This document shows positions 7,736 through 16,722 of a stretch of DNA of 42,150 nt, one piece after another (the first letter of the stretch is position 1; every line of letters starts with the position of its first letter). Location: NCBI RefSeq assembly GCF_000282115.1, contig NZ_AKJY01000077.1:1-42150 (forward strand). The letters are read 5' to 3'. This DNA comes from Chryseobacterium populi. Lineage in GTDB: Bacteria; Bacteroidota; Bacteroidia; Flavobacteriales; Weeksellaceae. The notes below the pieces were generated by a model. The model ran no database searches. It was not told the DNA's origin and was given only the letters and a program-made list of their open reading frames with translations. Both the position numbers and the translations under genes were made by a program.

Positions 7736-9238
7736 TTACCAAGCAAAGTTTGATGACCAAGGAGTAAATTCAGACCATATACCCTGCATACATTTATATT
7801 TTACACGGAATCGAATAATAACATTTCCTGTAAAGTCATAAGCCTGAGCTCCTTGATACCATGTTAAGTTATTATTAGTTTCAAAAGTTCCCGTTTTAAC
7901 CTGAGAAGGATTTGTTAATGAAACAATTTGGTATTCTACCTGATAAGAAACAACATTATTTATTGGTGTCCAACTAAATATTGCAAAACTTCCATATCTA
8001 CCCGGTGTGGAACATGAACAATCATTTGCTACTTTTAAATCAGATGGTAAATTACCTAAATTACAATCAAAGTTATTTGGATTTACAGTTTGCCAATCTG
8101 ACCAGTTACAACTGCTATCAGAAGCCAATCGAAATTTGAATTCATTTGGATTATTAGTATAATAGAATATATGATTTTGAGCCAAAACATCAGATATTCC
8201 TGTTTGATTTGTAATAAGATCTATCCATTCTATTTTATAAATTGCTATATTAGGCACATCAGCAAAGTCTAATCTATACCAATTACCATAAGGAGTAATA
8301 GTAATATTATTAGGAGGTAAGGGGCATTCAAGTGTTTTAAAAGTTATATATTGATTGATTGATAAGTTTTGAGAACTACACATTGCTGTGACTCTTACAG
8401 TATATGTAGTATTCGGTGTAAGGTTGTCTAAGGTTACAAAATTATCGGTTACAATTTTTGGTGTAGGGTTACCTGATGTATTTATTATTCTGTAAGATAC
8501 AGCTCCTGAAAGTAAATCCCAAGAAATTTTAGCTGAAGATGTTTTAATATCATTAACAACAATATTTTTTATGGGAGCTAATTCACAAGTTTGACCAGCT
8601 CCTGAAGAATCATAATATAATTCTACCTTATCAATATCTACATATTCTCTAAAATTTAAAGTCGTATTCATATTGGAAACAATCCATAGGTATTTGTATG
8701 ATTTAGTAGGTGCAATTTGACCTTGTTCTTTTGACTTTACTTGACAAGTATATGTGTCATCTAAGAATTCACCGTTGCTAAAAGTAAGGATTTTTAATTT
8801 GTCAGACACAACAGGTTCTTTCTCTTCATCACAATTATTAGTAGATTTTTCTATCAAACCATTAGCAAAATAAACATCAAAGTTTACTGCTCTATTAGGA
8901 TTACTTGGCAATGAGTAACGATACGTAACAATAATTTTGTATTTTTTAGAAGTATCTAATGTAATACCAATATTATTAAGATCAATAAATATCCCTTCCG
9001 ATTTCTTAGTTGTAATATTTTCATTTTTGCTATACAATCTTATTACTTTATTACCACAACCTAAATCCAAAACATTGGGGCTACCGTGACTAGGTCTCCA
9101 CTGGTTAGAATAATTACCTGCAAGATTATTACACTGGGTTTGAGGGGCTGGTGCAGTAATAAATGCAGGCAATGCCTGTGATTTAACCAAATAAAAATTA
9201 ACAATCAGTAATAATATGAATGTAAGTAATTTTTTCAT
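7736..9238 (-). CDS. Secreted Fn3-domain protein, candidate glycan-binding protein
   Basis: A 500-residue secreted protein in the SusE/SusF position, directly after SusD. It has a signal peptide (1-20, ending VKSQ) but no lipobox cysteine and no T9SS tail, so how it would stay at the surface is unclear. Residues of about 25-210 form a beta-rich module resembling a carbohydrate-binding or galactose-binding fold. A typical Fn3 domain follows at about 217-300 (SAKISWDLLSGAVSYRI, LTPNTTYTVRVTA), then two more Fn3-like modules to the end. Several Cys are probably paired. The gene is conspicuously AT-rich (15 G+C in one 60-base row at 8161). The binding role is inferred from position alone. Confidence 0.8.
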   Translation of the reverse strand: MKKLLTFILLLIVNFYLVKSQALPAFITAPAPQTQCNNLAGNYSNQWRPSHGSPNVLDLGCGNKVIRLYSKNENITTKKSEGIFIDLNNIGITLDTSKKYKIIVTYRYSLPSNPNRAVNFDVYFANGLIEKSTNNCDEEKEPVVSDKLKILTFSNGEFLDDTYTCQVKSKEQGQIAPTKSYKYLWIVSNMNTTLNFREYVDIDKVELYYDSSGAGQTCELAPIKNIVVNDIKTSSAKISWDLLSGAVSYRIINTSGNPTPKIVTDNFVTLDNLTPNTTYTVRVTAMCSSQNLSINQYITFKTLECPLPPNNITITPYGNWYRLDFADVPNIAIYKIEWIDLITNQTGISDVLAQNHIFYYTNNPNEFKFRLASDSSCNWSDWQTVNPNNFDCNLGNLPSDLKVANDCSCSTPGRYGSFAIFSWTPINNVVSYQVEYQIVSLTNPSQVKTGTFETNNNLTWYQGAQAYDFTGNVIIRFRVKYKCMQGIWSEFTPWSSNFAW

Positions 9239-9249
9239 TCTCTTTTTTT

Positions 9250-10716
9250 TTAGTAACCAGGATTTTGACCAGACATCCCCTTAGACTCTATAATAAACGA
9301 ATTCGGAATTGGAAATAGCTCATGCTTTCCTGTTACAAATGTTTTACCATTTGCAGCCATAGCAGCCTGTGCCTGGCCTGTTCTTATCAAATCAAACCAT
9401 CTATCATGTTCAAATGCCAGCTCCAGTCTCCTTTCTTTCCAAATTGCGTTTCTTAAATCCGCTTGTGAAGTTGCAGTCGTATTAGCAAGTCCTGCTCTAT
9501 TTCTAACCTGATTTAAGAAGGGTGCGGCCTGAGCTGTTTGTCCCAATTCATTCATTGCTTCAGCTTTCATTAATAATACCTCAGAATATCTCAGGTATCT
9601 GATGTTAGCATCTGAATCATCAGAACCTGTAAATGCTGAAGAATATGCCTTATAATTATAATATGGAGCAGCAACTGTTGAAGGAACTACCCTCCCATCA
9701 TATAATGTAGAATTTCTGAAAATAATTGTTGCATTCCTTCTTTCTGTGTCTCCTTCTTCATTATATGCATCAACAAGATTCTGTGTTGGAGTACAAAATC
9801 CCCAGCCCCAGCCACCGGCACCTCTCGCCCCTTGTACCTGAGAATATTGTTGAATACCCGGGGTAGCCTGCCCTCCTAATCCTTGTATTTCAAAGATAGA
9901 TTCCTGATTATTTTCACCTGAAACTCTATAAATATCAGCAAAATTAGGTGTTAAAGAATATCCGGTTACAAGATTACAATTATCTATTACCTGTTGCCAT
10001 TTCTTCTGGTAGAGGGAAACTTTTGCTAATAATGCATATGCTGCTCCTTTACTTGCTCTCCCGACATTGTTTCCTGTATAGGCACTTTTAGCTGGAAGAG
10101 CACTAATAGCTTCATTTAGGTCTTTTTCTATAAAGGCGTAAATTTCCTCTTTCGATTTTCTTGTAAGAGTCATTACTCTGTCATCTTCATTACCAGCTAC
10201 AGGCACATGATCAACTAATGGTACTCCACCATAACATTTTACCAGCATAAAATAAGAAAATGCTCTTAAAAACTTAGCTTCACCTTCTAATCTGGCTCTC
10301 AAATTTGCATCAGCATTTGTTAATAATGGTAAAAACTTTAATGCCTGATTAGATCTGTTTATCGCCTGATAATGTCCTTCCCAAATAGATTGGAATGAAG
10401 GTGTAGTTGCCGTAAAAGTTAAAGCATCTAAAATATCTTTATCAGTACCTGCATCACTTGGATCGGACCCTTTATCTGCGTCATCGGTTATAATACTTGA
10501 AACGCCTATCCATGCGAATGAACTGATATTCCAATCTAAATACTTAGCATAAATAGCAGTTACAAAACTTTCTGCGCCTTCGTTATTGTTCATCAGTGAC
10601 AACTCTTGTCCAGAGATTGCATCTGTAGGTTGTGTATTCAAAAAATCACCTTCACAGCTTTGATTTACCAGCATAACAGAACATAATGCTGCAATTAAAA
10701 TTATATTACGTTTCAT
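9250..10716 (-). CDS. SusD/RagB-family outer-membrane lipoprotein
   Basis: A 488-residue SusD homologue, the lid and glycan-binding partner of SusC. The lipobox Cys21 is followed by EGDFLN, the acidic signal for surface export. The TPR-like helical core has typical marks: LRAFSYFMLVKCYGGVPLV (about 147-166), the LRYSEVLLMKAEAMNELG block, and IWKERRLELAFEHDRWFDLIRTG near the end. The extreme C-terminus also fits the family. It starts 10 bp after SusC and is surely cotranscribed with it. Substrate cannot be read from SusD itself; the neighbours suggest beta-1,2-glucan. Confidence 0.95.
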   Translation of the reverse strand: MKRNIILIAALCSVMLVNQSCEGDFLNTQPTDAISGQELSLMNNNEGAESFVTAIYAKYLDWNISSFAWIGVSSIITDDADKGSDPSDAGTDKDILDALTFTATTPSFQSIWEGHYQAINRSNQALKFLPLLTNADANLRARLEGEAKFLRAFSYFMLVKCYGGVPLVDHVPVAGNEDDRVMTLTRKSKEEIYAFIEKDLNEAISALPAKSAYTGNNVGRASKGAAYALLAKVSLYQKKWQQVIDNCNLVTGYSLTPNFADIYRVSGENNQESIFEIQGLGGQATPGIQQYSQVQGARGAGGWGWGFCTPTQNLVDAYNEEGDTERRNATIIFRNSTLYDGRVVPSTVAAPYYNYKAYSSAFTGSDDSDANIRYLRYSEVLLMKAEAMNELGQTAQAAPFLNQVRNRAGLANTTATSQADLRNAIWKERRLELAFEHDRWFDLIRTGQAQAAMAANGKTFVTGKHELFPIPNSFIIESKGMSGQNPGY

Positions 10717-10726
10717 AGATTCTTAA

Positions 10727-13582
10727 TTAAAATTTAACATTTACACCAAATACAAAAGATCTTAATGTAGGATAGGCATCCAATTCAACACCTGTCAAAC
10801 CATACGGATCTCCATTTGCGTTCAATTCAGGAGAATATCCTGAGAATTTTTGAAAAATGAATGGGTTTATCGCACTTACATAAAATCTCAAACTAGACAG
10901 ATAATCTACCGGTTTGCTTAAGGTGTATCCTAAAGAAATATTATTAATTCTAAAGAAATCACCTGATTCTAAATAATATGTGGAGGCAAGTGGTACAGCA
11001 TTGAATGGTGCTGGATTTGGAGATCCTGTATTGCTTGACGACCAATAATTGTTTGCTACATCATATTCAACGTTTTCCCCACCAAATCTCTGTGCTTTTT
11101 TACCATTATATACTTTATGTCCAAAAGCTCCATAACCATTTACACTTAAATCTACATTCTTATATTGAACTCCAACATTGATACCTAAAGTTGATTTGGG
11201 AATATATGAACCAAAAAACCTTCTATCACTAGCATCATTAGCTCCAGTTGTCCCATTTCCGTTTGTATCCACATAAGTAAAATTGCCGTTTGAATCTAAC
11301 CCTCCAAATTCCCATAAATAGAAACTTCCCAGAGGCTGTCCAATGGCACTATCATTAAGGTACTTCGTATCTTGTCCATTTCCTAATCCACCTCCTATAA
11401 TAGGATTATAGCCATCAAATAATTTTTCAAGTTTATTTTTATTTACTGAAAAGTTTCCATTAACTGAATAGCTCCAATCTTTTCCAATAGTATCACTCCA
11501 TCCTAATGAAACTTCAATACCTTTGTTAGATACTTCTCCTAGGTGAGAGTATCCTACTTTTGATAATCCAGTTGTAGAAACAGGTTTAGATGCTAAAATT
11601 AAATTTTTAGTAATTTTGCTGTATAAATCAAATGATCCTTTTAATCTGCGGTCAAGCAATTCAAAATCAATCCCACCACTTGTTTCTTCCGTAATTTCCC
11701 AACCTAGATTTGGATCATAAATTTGATCTATAGTAGTTCCGTTTGAAATACTACTTCCACCAAAAGCGTAATTATATTCTACTCCTGTGGCAAAAGGAAG
11801 ATAATTTGTAGGTATTCTTTGATTTCCTAATCTTCCCCAACCAGCTCTTATTTTTAATAAATTGATAATCGAATTATCTTTTAAGAAGTCTTCTTCTGAA
11901 ATTACCCAACCTGCTCCAAATGATGGGAAAGTCCCCCACTTATTTCCTTCTGAAAATTGCGAAGATCCGTCTCTTCTTACAGTAGCTGTTAATAAATACC
12001 TGTTCATTAACTTATATTGTAATCTTCCAAAGTAAGAATTTGTAGTATTGTTATTTCTATTAATTGAATTTGCTTTTACGATTTGATCGGCGTAATTAAA
12101 GGCTTCTGTTCCGGTACCGTAAATATCCCAATAATTACTATTTTCAATCATATTTTTTCTCTGAATTGTAAGTTCATTTTCACCACTTCGCATAGTAGAT
12201 TCAGTACCTACAGTAATTTCAATATCATGAATATCAGAGAACTTTTTATTATATGTAAAGAAGTTTGTTAAAACCCAGTTAAAATAGTCTTTACGTGTGT
12301 TGGTTAATAAATTTAATGGTAATTGTTTTTCAGGATCAGGGTCTGTATTATACCCCCCCGGAACTCTTGTTGGATCTTGTGATAACCAGATAGCTAAAGA
12401 GGGTACATAGTTATAGCTTTTAAAATTAGAATATTCCCCTGAGAATTGAGACGTAAATTTAAGACCTTTAAACAGATCGATATCCATTTTTAATCCTCCT
12501 TGAAGAATAAATGAATTTTGTCTTTCATTATTATAAGCTAAGCTTGCTACAGGGTTTCCAACATTATTAAATGATTGTCCTGTTGGAGATGCAAAACCAT
12601 TACTTCCTACAAAAGAAACACCGTACTGACCAGAAGGGAAATACACTGGAACTATCGGAGATTGTTTATACGCAGCAGTGAAAGCGCTTAATGGTTTAGG
12701 GGTAGTATTTGTAAATGTTGCGCTTAAATTTTGAGAAATTGTAACTCTTTTCAAAAATTTAAACTCATTATTTGTTCTTACAGTAGACCTGTTATAGTCC
12801 GTTCCCTGCAATATTGATTTTTCATCATAATTACTTAGACTTAAGAAATATTTAGCATTTTCTGAAGCTCCGGATAATGATAAATTATGTTGATTATAAG
12901 TTCCTGTTCTTGTAATTTCATTAAACCAATCTGTATTTACAGGTTGATCCTGAGAATATCTTGTTGCTCCAAAAGCTATATTATTATAACTGGAAAATAA
13001 ATTGCTTCCAGCCATTTTCACTTTTTCCAACGGCATTCTTACTCCAGTAAAACCGTCATATTCCACAGTGATTCCTTTTCCCTTTCCCGATTTAGTTGTA
13101 ATAATAATAACTCCGTTTGCCGCTCTGTTTCCATAAATAGCTAATGCAGAAGCATCCTTTAGCACATCATAAGTTAAGATATCATTAGAATTAATATTAT
13201 TTATATTATCAACAAACAATCCGTCAACTACATACAAAGGATCTCGCCCTCCTAAAGCAGTTCCAAGACCTCTGATCATTACTGTAGGTGTAGATCCCGG
13301 TAAATCAGATGATGTTACCTGAACACCCGCTGCCTTACCCTGAATAGCTTGTGTTGCATTTAATACTTTAGTTTTTGTTACTTCTTCCGCATTCAGAGAA
13401 CTTACAGCTGTAGTATTATCTACTTTCTTACGGCTACCATACCCGATCATCACTACCTCTTCAATCTTCTGCTCCTTAGTAACAGTATCTTGAGGAGTAA
13501 CCTGTGCATTGACATTCATACCGAAGTATAAAACAGCAATGAGACATGAATACTTTAAATCACTTTGTTTCATATAGTTCAT
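10727..13582 (-). CDS. SusC/RagA-family TonB-dependent outer-membrane transporter
   Basis: A 951-residue TonB-dependent porin that imports oligosaccharides with the SusD lid. The start is ATG 13582, or ATG 13573 three codons on; a TTG further upstream is less likely. After the signal peptide (ending NVNAQ) only about 20 residues precede the TonB-box-like IEEVVMIGYG and the plug (MIRGLG, YVVDGLFVDN, ANGVIIITTKSG). The N-terminal carboxypeptidase-regulatory-like domain common in SusC proteins is missing. The long beta-barrel ends in aromatic FVFGVNVKF. It is the first gene of the locus, with a promoter-like region and repeated palindromic sites upstream. Confidence 0.94.
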   Translation of the reverse strand: MNYMKQSDLKYSCLIAVLYFGMNVNAQVTPQDTVTKEQKIEEVVMIGYGSRKKVDNTTAVSSLNAEEVTKTKVLNATQAIQGKAAGVQVTSSDLPGSTPTVMIRGLGTALGGRDPLYVVDGLFVDNINNINSNDILTYDVLKDASALAIYGNRAANGVIIITTKSGKGKGITVEYDGFTGVRMPLEKVKMAGSNLFSSYNNIAFGATRYSQDQPVNTDWFNEITRTGTYNQHNLSLSGASENAKYFLSLSNYDEKSILQGTDYNRSTVRTNNEFKFLKRVTISQNLSATFTNTTPKPLSAFTAAYKQSPIVPVYFPSGQYGVSFVGSNGFASPTGQSFNNVGNPVASLAYNNERQNSFILQGGLKMDIDLFKGLKFTSQFSGEYSNFKSYNYVPSLAIWLSQDPTRVPGGYNTDPDPEKQLPLNLLTNTRKDYFNWVLTNFFTYNKKFSDIHDIEITVGTESTMRSGENELTIQRKNMIENSNYWDIYGTGTEAFNYADQIVKANSINRNNNTTNSYFGRLQYKLMNRYLLTATVRRDGSSQFSEGNKWGTFPSFGAGWVISEEDFLKDNSIINLLKIRAGWGRLGNQRIPTNYLPFATGVEYNYAFGGSSISNGTTIDQIYDPNLGWEITEETSGGIDFELLDRRLKGSFDLYSKITKNLILASKPVSTTGLSKVGYSHLGEVSNKGIEVSLGWSDTIGKDWSYSVNGNFSVNKNKLEKLFDGYNPIIGGGLGNGQDTKYLNDSAIGQPLGSFYLWEFGGLDSNGNFTYVDTNGNGTTGANDASDRRFFGSYIPKSTLGINVGVQYKNVDLSVNGYGAFGHKVYNGKKAQRFGGENVEYDVANNYWSSSNTGSPNPAPFNAVPLASTYYLESGDFFRINNISLGYTLSKPVDYLSSLRFYVSAINPFIFQKFSGYSPELNANGDPYGLTGVELDAYPTLRSFVFGVNVKF

Positions 13583-13678
13583 TTTTATTTCGTACAATCA
13601 AATTTCAAAACAAGCTTTAGCGCCTGTAAACTGCCTTTAATAAAGGAAAACATGTTATTCTCAAAAAAAGACATTATT

Positions 13679-13704
13679 CAAAATTATAAAAATATCTCTA
13701 ACAA
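13679..13704 (-). promoter_or_regulatory. Probable susC promoter
   Basis: On the minus strand TAATTTTG (13686-13679) matches the flavobacterial -7 consensus TAnnTTTG, with TTG (13704-13702) 15 bases upstream, a little short of the usual 17-23. It predicts a start near 13674 and a leader of about 90 bases. Confidence 0.5.
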
Positions 13705-13706
13705 TG

Positions 13707-13746
13707 TTAAGTTAACTTAATTTTTTTAATTTTTTTGTTAACTTAA
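13707..13746. promoter_or_regulatory. Candidate activator sites upstream of susC
   Basis: TTAAGTTAACTTAA (13707-13720) is a perfect 14-bp palindrome. GTTAACTTAA recurs at 13711-13720 and 13737-13746, 26 bp apart. The first site would be centred about 40 bp, and the second about 68 bp, before the predicted transcription start, the usual place for an activator. No regulator gene is linked, so the binding protein is unknown. Confidence 0.45.
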
Positions 13747-13806
13747 AAATTTATTAAAATCATAATTTGTATTCATTTTTTTGCAATTAAATTCTTAAAC
13801 TAAAGC

Positions 13807-13840
13807 AAAAAGCTGTTTTAAAAGGATAAAACAGCTTTTT
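13807..13840. terminator. Bidirectional terminator between the T9SS gene and susC
   Basis: Perfect 14-bp stem AAAAAGCTGTTTTA (13807-13820) / TAAAACAGCTTTTT (13827-13840) with loop AAAGGA. It ends the gene at 13862-15481 and insulates the sus operon from it. Confidence 0.85.
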
Positions 13841-13861
13841 TTATAAGAATATATTTCTACT

Positions 13862-15481
13862 TTATTTTATGATAACCTGATGATCTTCCTGTTGTTTATT
13901 GGTATATATTTTTAATGTATATACTCCCTGGTTTAATCCGTTAACATAAATTTTTCCTTTATTATGCTGTAATTCGGTTTTACCAACTCTTACTCCTGTT
14001 GCATTAAATAATTCTGCGGAAACAATTGCTGAGCTTTTATTTATTTCTGTGTCATTTTCATCAACTGGAACTATATTTATATAATCACTCGCCGGGTTTG
14101 GAGAAACTTTATAATTTTTTATACTTAAAGACATTTTGGAACCTCCACTTTGGAACAAAATATTTTTCCAGGGGCCCCAACCACAACTATTTTTGGCTCT
14201 TGCCCTTACCTGCATATAATTATACCCAGAAGTTATATATAATATGGCCATTCTTCCAGTTACTTTAGTCCCGTTGTTTGATACATTGGAATAATAACCA
14301 TTACCATACGATGCAAACGTAAATGGCCCGTCAATTTTTTCCCATTCAAAATCTGTATCTAAATTTGGTGTGCCATCAAAACCTAATGCATCAACAACTA
14401 CATTACTATATTGTCCGGTAGGCACATTATAATTAGAATTGAAACAAACGGAGTCATAAGGATTTCCACAATATGCATTAGGCATGTAAACCAATGGAGT
14501 TCCTGCCCAGATTTTTCTTGTTACAATTTTGGTTTGGTTACAGGAATTTGAAACGGTCGCTGTTAAAGTAAACTCTCCTTGTCTTTTGACAATAACATTT
14601 GTTGAAGTCCCGTTAACTGTCTGCACTTCTCCGACTGAGTTATCCGAGCTAGTCCAGGAAACAGTATTTCCACTTCCTGAATTGATACTAAAAAATTGGG
14701 TCGTTGGGAAAACACACACTGTGGGCGAGCCCCCTAAAATTTGCAAAGAGCCTGAGCTATCGAATATTTCTCTTTTGACTAAACAAGTTATACCAAAAGA
14801 ATAATTGGTGTTCCAAATAATTTCCAATGAAATATTGGAAGGTAAAATATTAGGATCAGTAGGTGATAAAGTAATAGAATTAGTATTTGTTGTTATAATT
14901 CCTGAAACCGGATTACCATCTTTACTCCATCCATTTCCAACATTCCATTTATACACATAGGTTCCCACGTTTGTACTGCTGTTACAAGTAAGGGTAACAG
15001 GAGATGTTGAACCACATGATATTGTAATACTTGTTGGCGAAAGCGTAAATGAAGGAGTTTTTACAACAACCGGTCTTGGAGAATACCAAACTGCTCCCGA
15101 AGATTGTGCTACAAGCTCTACTGATAAATAATTACCAGGTTCATACGTAATATAGGTAGATGATATATTAGCATCAATAGCGGTTGCAAAGCTGGTTCCA
15201 GAATCCGGAAGATATATATTCAGTGGGTCCACTAAATCCGTATACTGTCCGTAGCTATTGTACGTTCTGATGAATAATTTACAATTACCTACTACATAGG
15301 TTGATGACTTTGTAAGCAATACTGTAAATTTGACATTTACAGATCCTCCTGTTCCCAGATTTATGGGATTGCTTATACTATGAGCACTATTATTTACCTT
15401 AAAATCTTTAAATGCCACAGTAACCTGTGATTTAACAATAAAGGTTATAAAGAAAAAAAAGAATAGGATAAAATTTTTCAT
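13862..15481 (-). CDS. Secreted protein with type IX secretion sorting domain
   Basis: A 539-residue protein with a signal peptide (1-18, ending IVKSQ). It ends in a type A Por-secretion C-terminal domain from about residue 455, with the hallmark KVSPNPASDYINI, then AELFNATGVRVG and GVYTLKIYT. It should leave the cell by the type IX system and be attached or released at the surface. The middle is beta-rich, with Ig/PKD-like repeats (for example VSWTSSDNSVGEV) and several Cys pairs. No catalytic motif is seen. It is AT-rich like the neighbouring Fn3 gene but is separated from the sus operon by a strong terminator. Adhesin or matrix roles are possible, but no function can be assigned. Confidence 0.85.
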   Translation of the reverse strand: MKNFILFFFFFITFIVKSQVTVAFKDFKVNNSAHSISNPINLGTGGSVNVKFTVLLTKSSTYVVGNCKLFIRTYNSYGQYTDLVDPLNIYLPDSGTSFATAIDANISSTYITYEPGNYLSVELVAQSSGAVWYSPRPVVVKTPSFTLSPTSITISCGSTSPVTLTCNSSTNVGTYVYKWNVGNGWSKDGNPVSGIITTNTNSITLSPTDPNILPSNISLEIIWNTNYSFGITCLVKREIFDSSGSLQILGGSPTVCVFPTTQFFSINSGSGNTVSWTSSDNSVGEVQTVNGTSTNVIVKRQGEFTLTATVSNSCNQTKIVTRKIWAGTPLVYMPNAYCGNPYDSVCFNSNYNVPTGQYSNVVVDALGFDGTPNLDTDFEWEKIDGPFTFASYGNGYYSNVSNNGTKVTGRMAILYITSGYNYMQVRARAKNSCGWGPWKNILFQSGGSKMSLSIKNYKVSPNPASDYINIVPVDENDTEINKSSAIVSAELFNATGVRVGKTELQHNKGKIYVNGLNQGVYTLKIYTNKQQEDHQVIIK

Positions 15482-15585
15482 AATAATTTTGATTGGGTGT
15501 TAATGATTCTATTATATGAATTTCATAGTCTTAAAATTATTAAAAATAAATCAAATAATATTGAATTATTTAATTTCTATAAAAA

Positions 15586-15616
15586 TTTGTTAAACAGATA
15601 ATAGTATTTAACTTTG
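15586..15616 (+). promoter_or_regulatory. Consensus flavobacterial promoter for the DUF4197 gene
   Basis: TTTG (15586-15589), exactly 19 bases, then TAACTTTG (15609-15616): a full match to the Bacteroidetes TTTG-N19-TAnnTTTG promoter. The gene starts 33 bp downstream. Confidence 0.75.
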
Positions 15617-15649
15617 GCTCAATAATTGAAAAAATAAGAAAAAAGATCA

Positions 15650-16327
15650 ATGAAAAAATATATTTTCGCTGCAGCTCTTATGTTAGGCGTTGGTACAGTA
15701 ATCTATACCTCTGTACAGTCATGCACTACTTTAGCCACAAGTGACCTTGGCTTATCAGTTATTAAAAGGTTTTTAATTAACGGAATTGATAAGGGAATGG
15801 GAATTTACAGCAATAAAGATGCTTTCCTGCAAAATAATATGGTAGATAAAGCGTTACCTAAACAATTGCGGGAAATCAATTCAACGCTGGAAAAAATAGC
15901 CCCTTCACTTGTTGCAAAAGAAAGGGAATATATTGCCCAGGCAGCTTCCTATACCGTGAATATTTCAAAGCCTATCCTTGTGGATGCAGTGAACAGCCTG
16001 AATGCACAGGACGTAACAAGAATTATTCAGGGTGAGAAAGGGACTGCAACACAGATCTTAAAAGAAAAAACTGCTCAGCGACTGGTAGCAGCTATTACCC
16101 CAAAAGTAGATGAGCAGCTAAATCAATACGGAATTGTGAAAACCATCAATACAGCTTTGTCAGGAAGCAATTTACTGGGAAGTTTGTTAGGCGGGAACAG
16201 CAATACCGTGAATGCAGGAGGCTTAAGCCAGCTTGCTTCCGAACAGTTGGTAAACGGACTGTTCAACATCATTGAAGATTACGAAATTCAGAACTCCAAA
16301 GCCCTGCTGGGACCACTTGGAAAATAA
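15650..16327 (+). CDS. DUF4197 family lipoprotein-like protein
   Basis: A 225-residue protein of the DUF4197 family, function unknown. The N-terminal signal ends near Cys25 (VQSC), which could be a lipid-anchor site, although the lipobox is not ideal. The mature part is alpha-helical with family features: the KGMGIYSNKDAFLQN segment, ALPKQLREINSTLEKIAP, and a helix pair around the ILKEKTAQRL motif. A Gly/Ser/Asn-rich stretch (about 172-192) precedes the last helix. It is the first gene downstream of a consensus promoter and is followed 41 bp later by a DUF493 gene, probably in one transcript. Confidence 0.85.
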   Translation: MKKYIFAAALMLGVGTVIYTSVQSCTTLATSDLGLSVIKRFLINGIDKGMGIYSNKDAFLQNNMVDKALPKQLREINSTLEKIAPSLVAKEREYIAQAASYTVNISKPILVDAVNSLNAQDVTRIIQGEKGTATQILKEKTAQRLVAAITPKVDEQLNQYGIVKTINTALSGSNLLGSLLGGNSNTVNAGGLSQLASEQLVNGLFNIIEDYEIQNSKALLGPLGK

Positions 16328-16368
16328 ATAAAATTTCGTTATATTTATATATAATTTAAAATTTGTAG

Positions 16369-16674
16369 ATGGATATATTACAAGGAAATCAACACGCCAG
16401 CCCGGAGGATTTTTATAAATCTCTGAAGGAAAAACTGGAAGATCATCACGATTTTCCGGAAGATTATTTATTTAAATTTATCATTCCGACAGACCAGGCA
16501 AAACTCACTGAAATTTATAAAGTTTTTGATGGCATTAAATTCACATTAGGAAACCGTGAAAGTAAAAACGGAAAATATACAGCCTGTAACATCAATGCAT
16601 TTGTACTGGATGCCGATCAGGTGGTCAGAATTTACCAGGAAGTCGCCAGAATAGAAGGCGTCATTCTATTATAG
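16369..16674 (+). CDS. DUF493 (YbeD-like) family protein
   Basis: A 101-residue cytoplasmic protein of the DUF493/YbeD family, a small ferredoxin-like alpha/beta fold related in shape to ACT regulatory domains. The strands FKFIIP, KYTACNINAFVLDADQVVRIYQEV and the final GVILL are typical. No catalytic residues are known, and its role is unknown although in E. coli the gene lies beside lipB. Here it ends just before a terminator and probably shares the transcript of the DUF4197 gene. Confidence 0.85.
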   Translation: MDILQGNQHASPEDFYKSLKEKLEDHHDFPEDYLFKFIIPTDQAKLTEIYKVFDGIKFTLGNRESKNGKYTACNINAFVLDADQVVRIYQEVARIEGVILL

Positions 16675-16680
16675 AAAGCA

Positions 16681-16705
16681 AAAAGTCAGCGTAAAGCTGA
16701 CTTTT
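16681..16705. terminator. Terminator shared by two convergent genes
   Basis: Perfect 10-bp stem AAAAGTCAGC (16681-16690) / GCTGACTTTT (16696-16705) with loop GTAAA. It lies between the converging DUF493 and ArsC-like genes and can serve both. Confidence 0.85.
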
Positions 16706-16722
16706 ATTTATTTTGATTTTCT

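Noticed and set aside
13574..13597. TTG start for susC
   Set aside because: Two ATG codons downstream (13582, 13573) give a proper signal peptide; the extra residues look unlike a signal.
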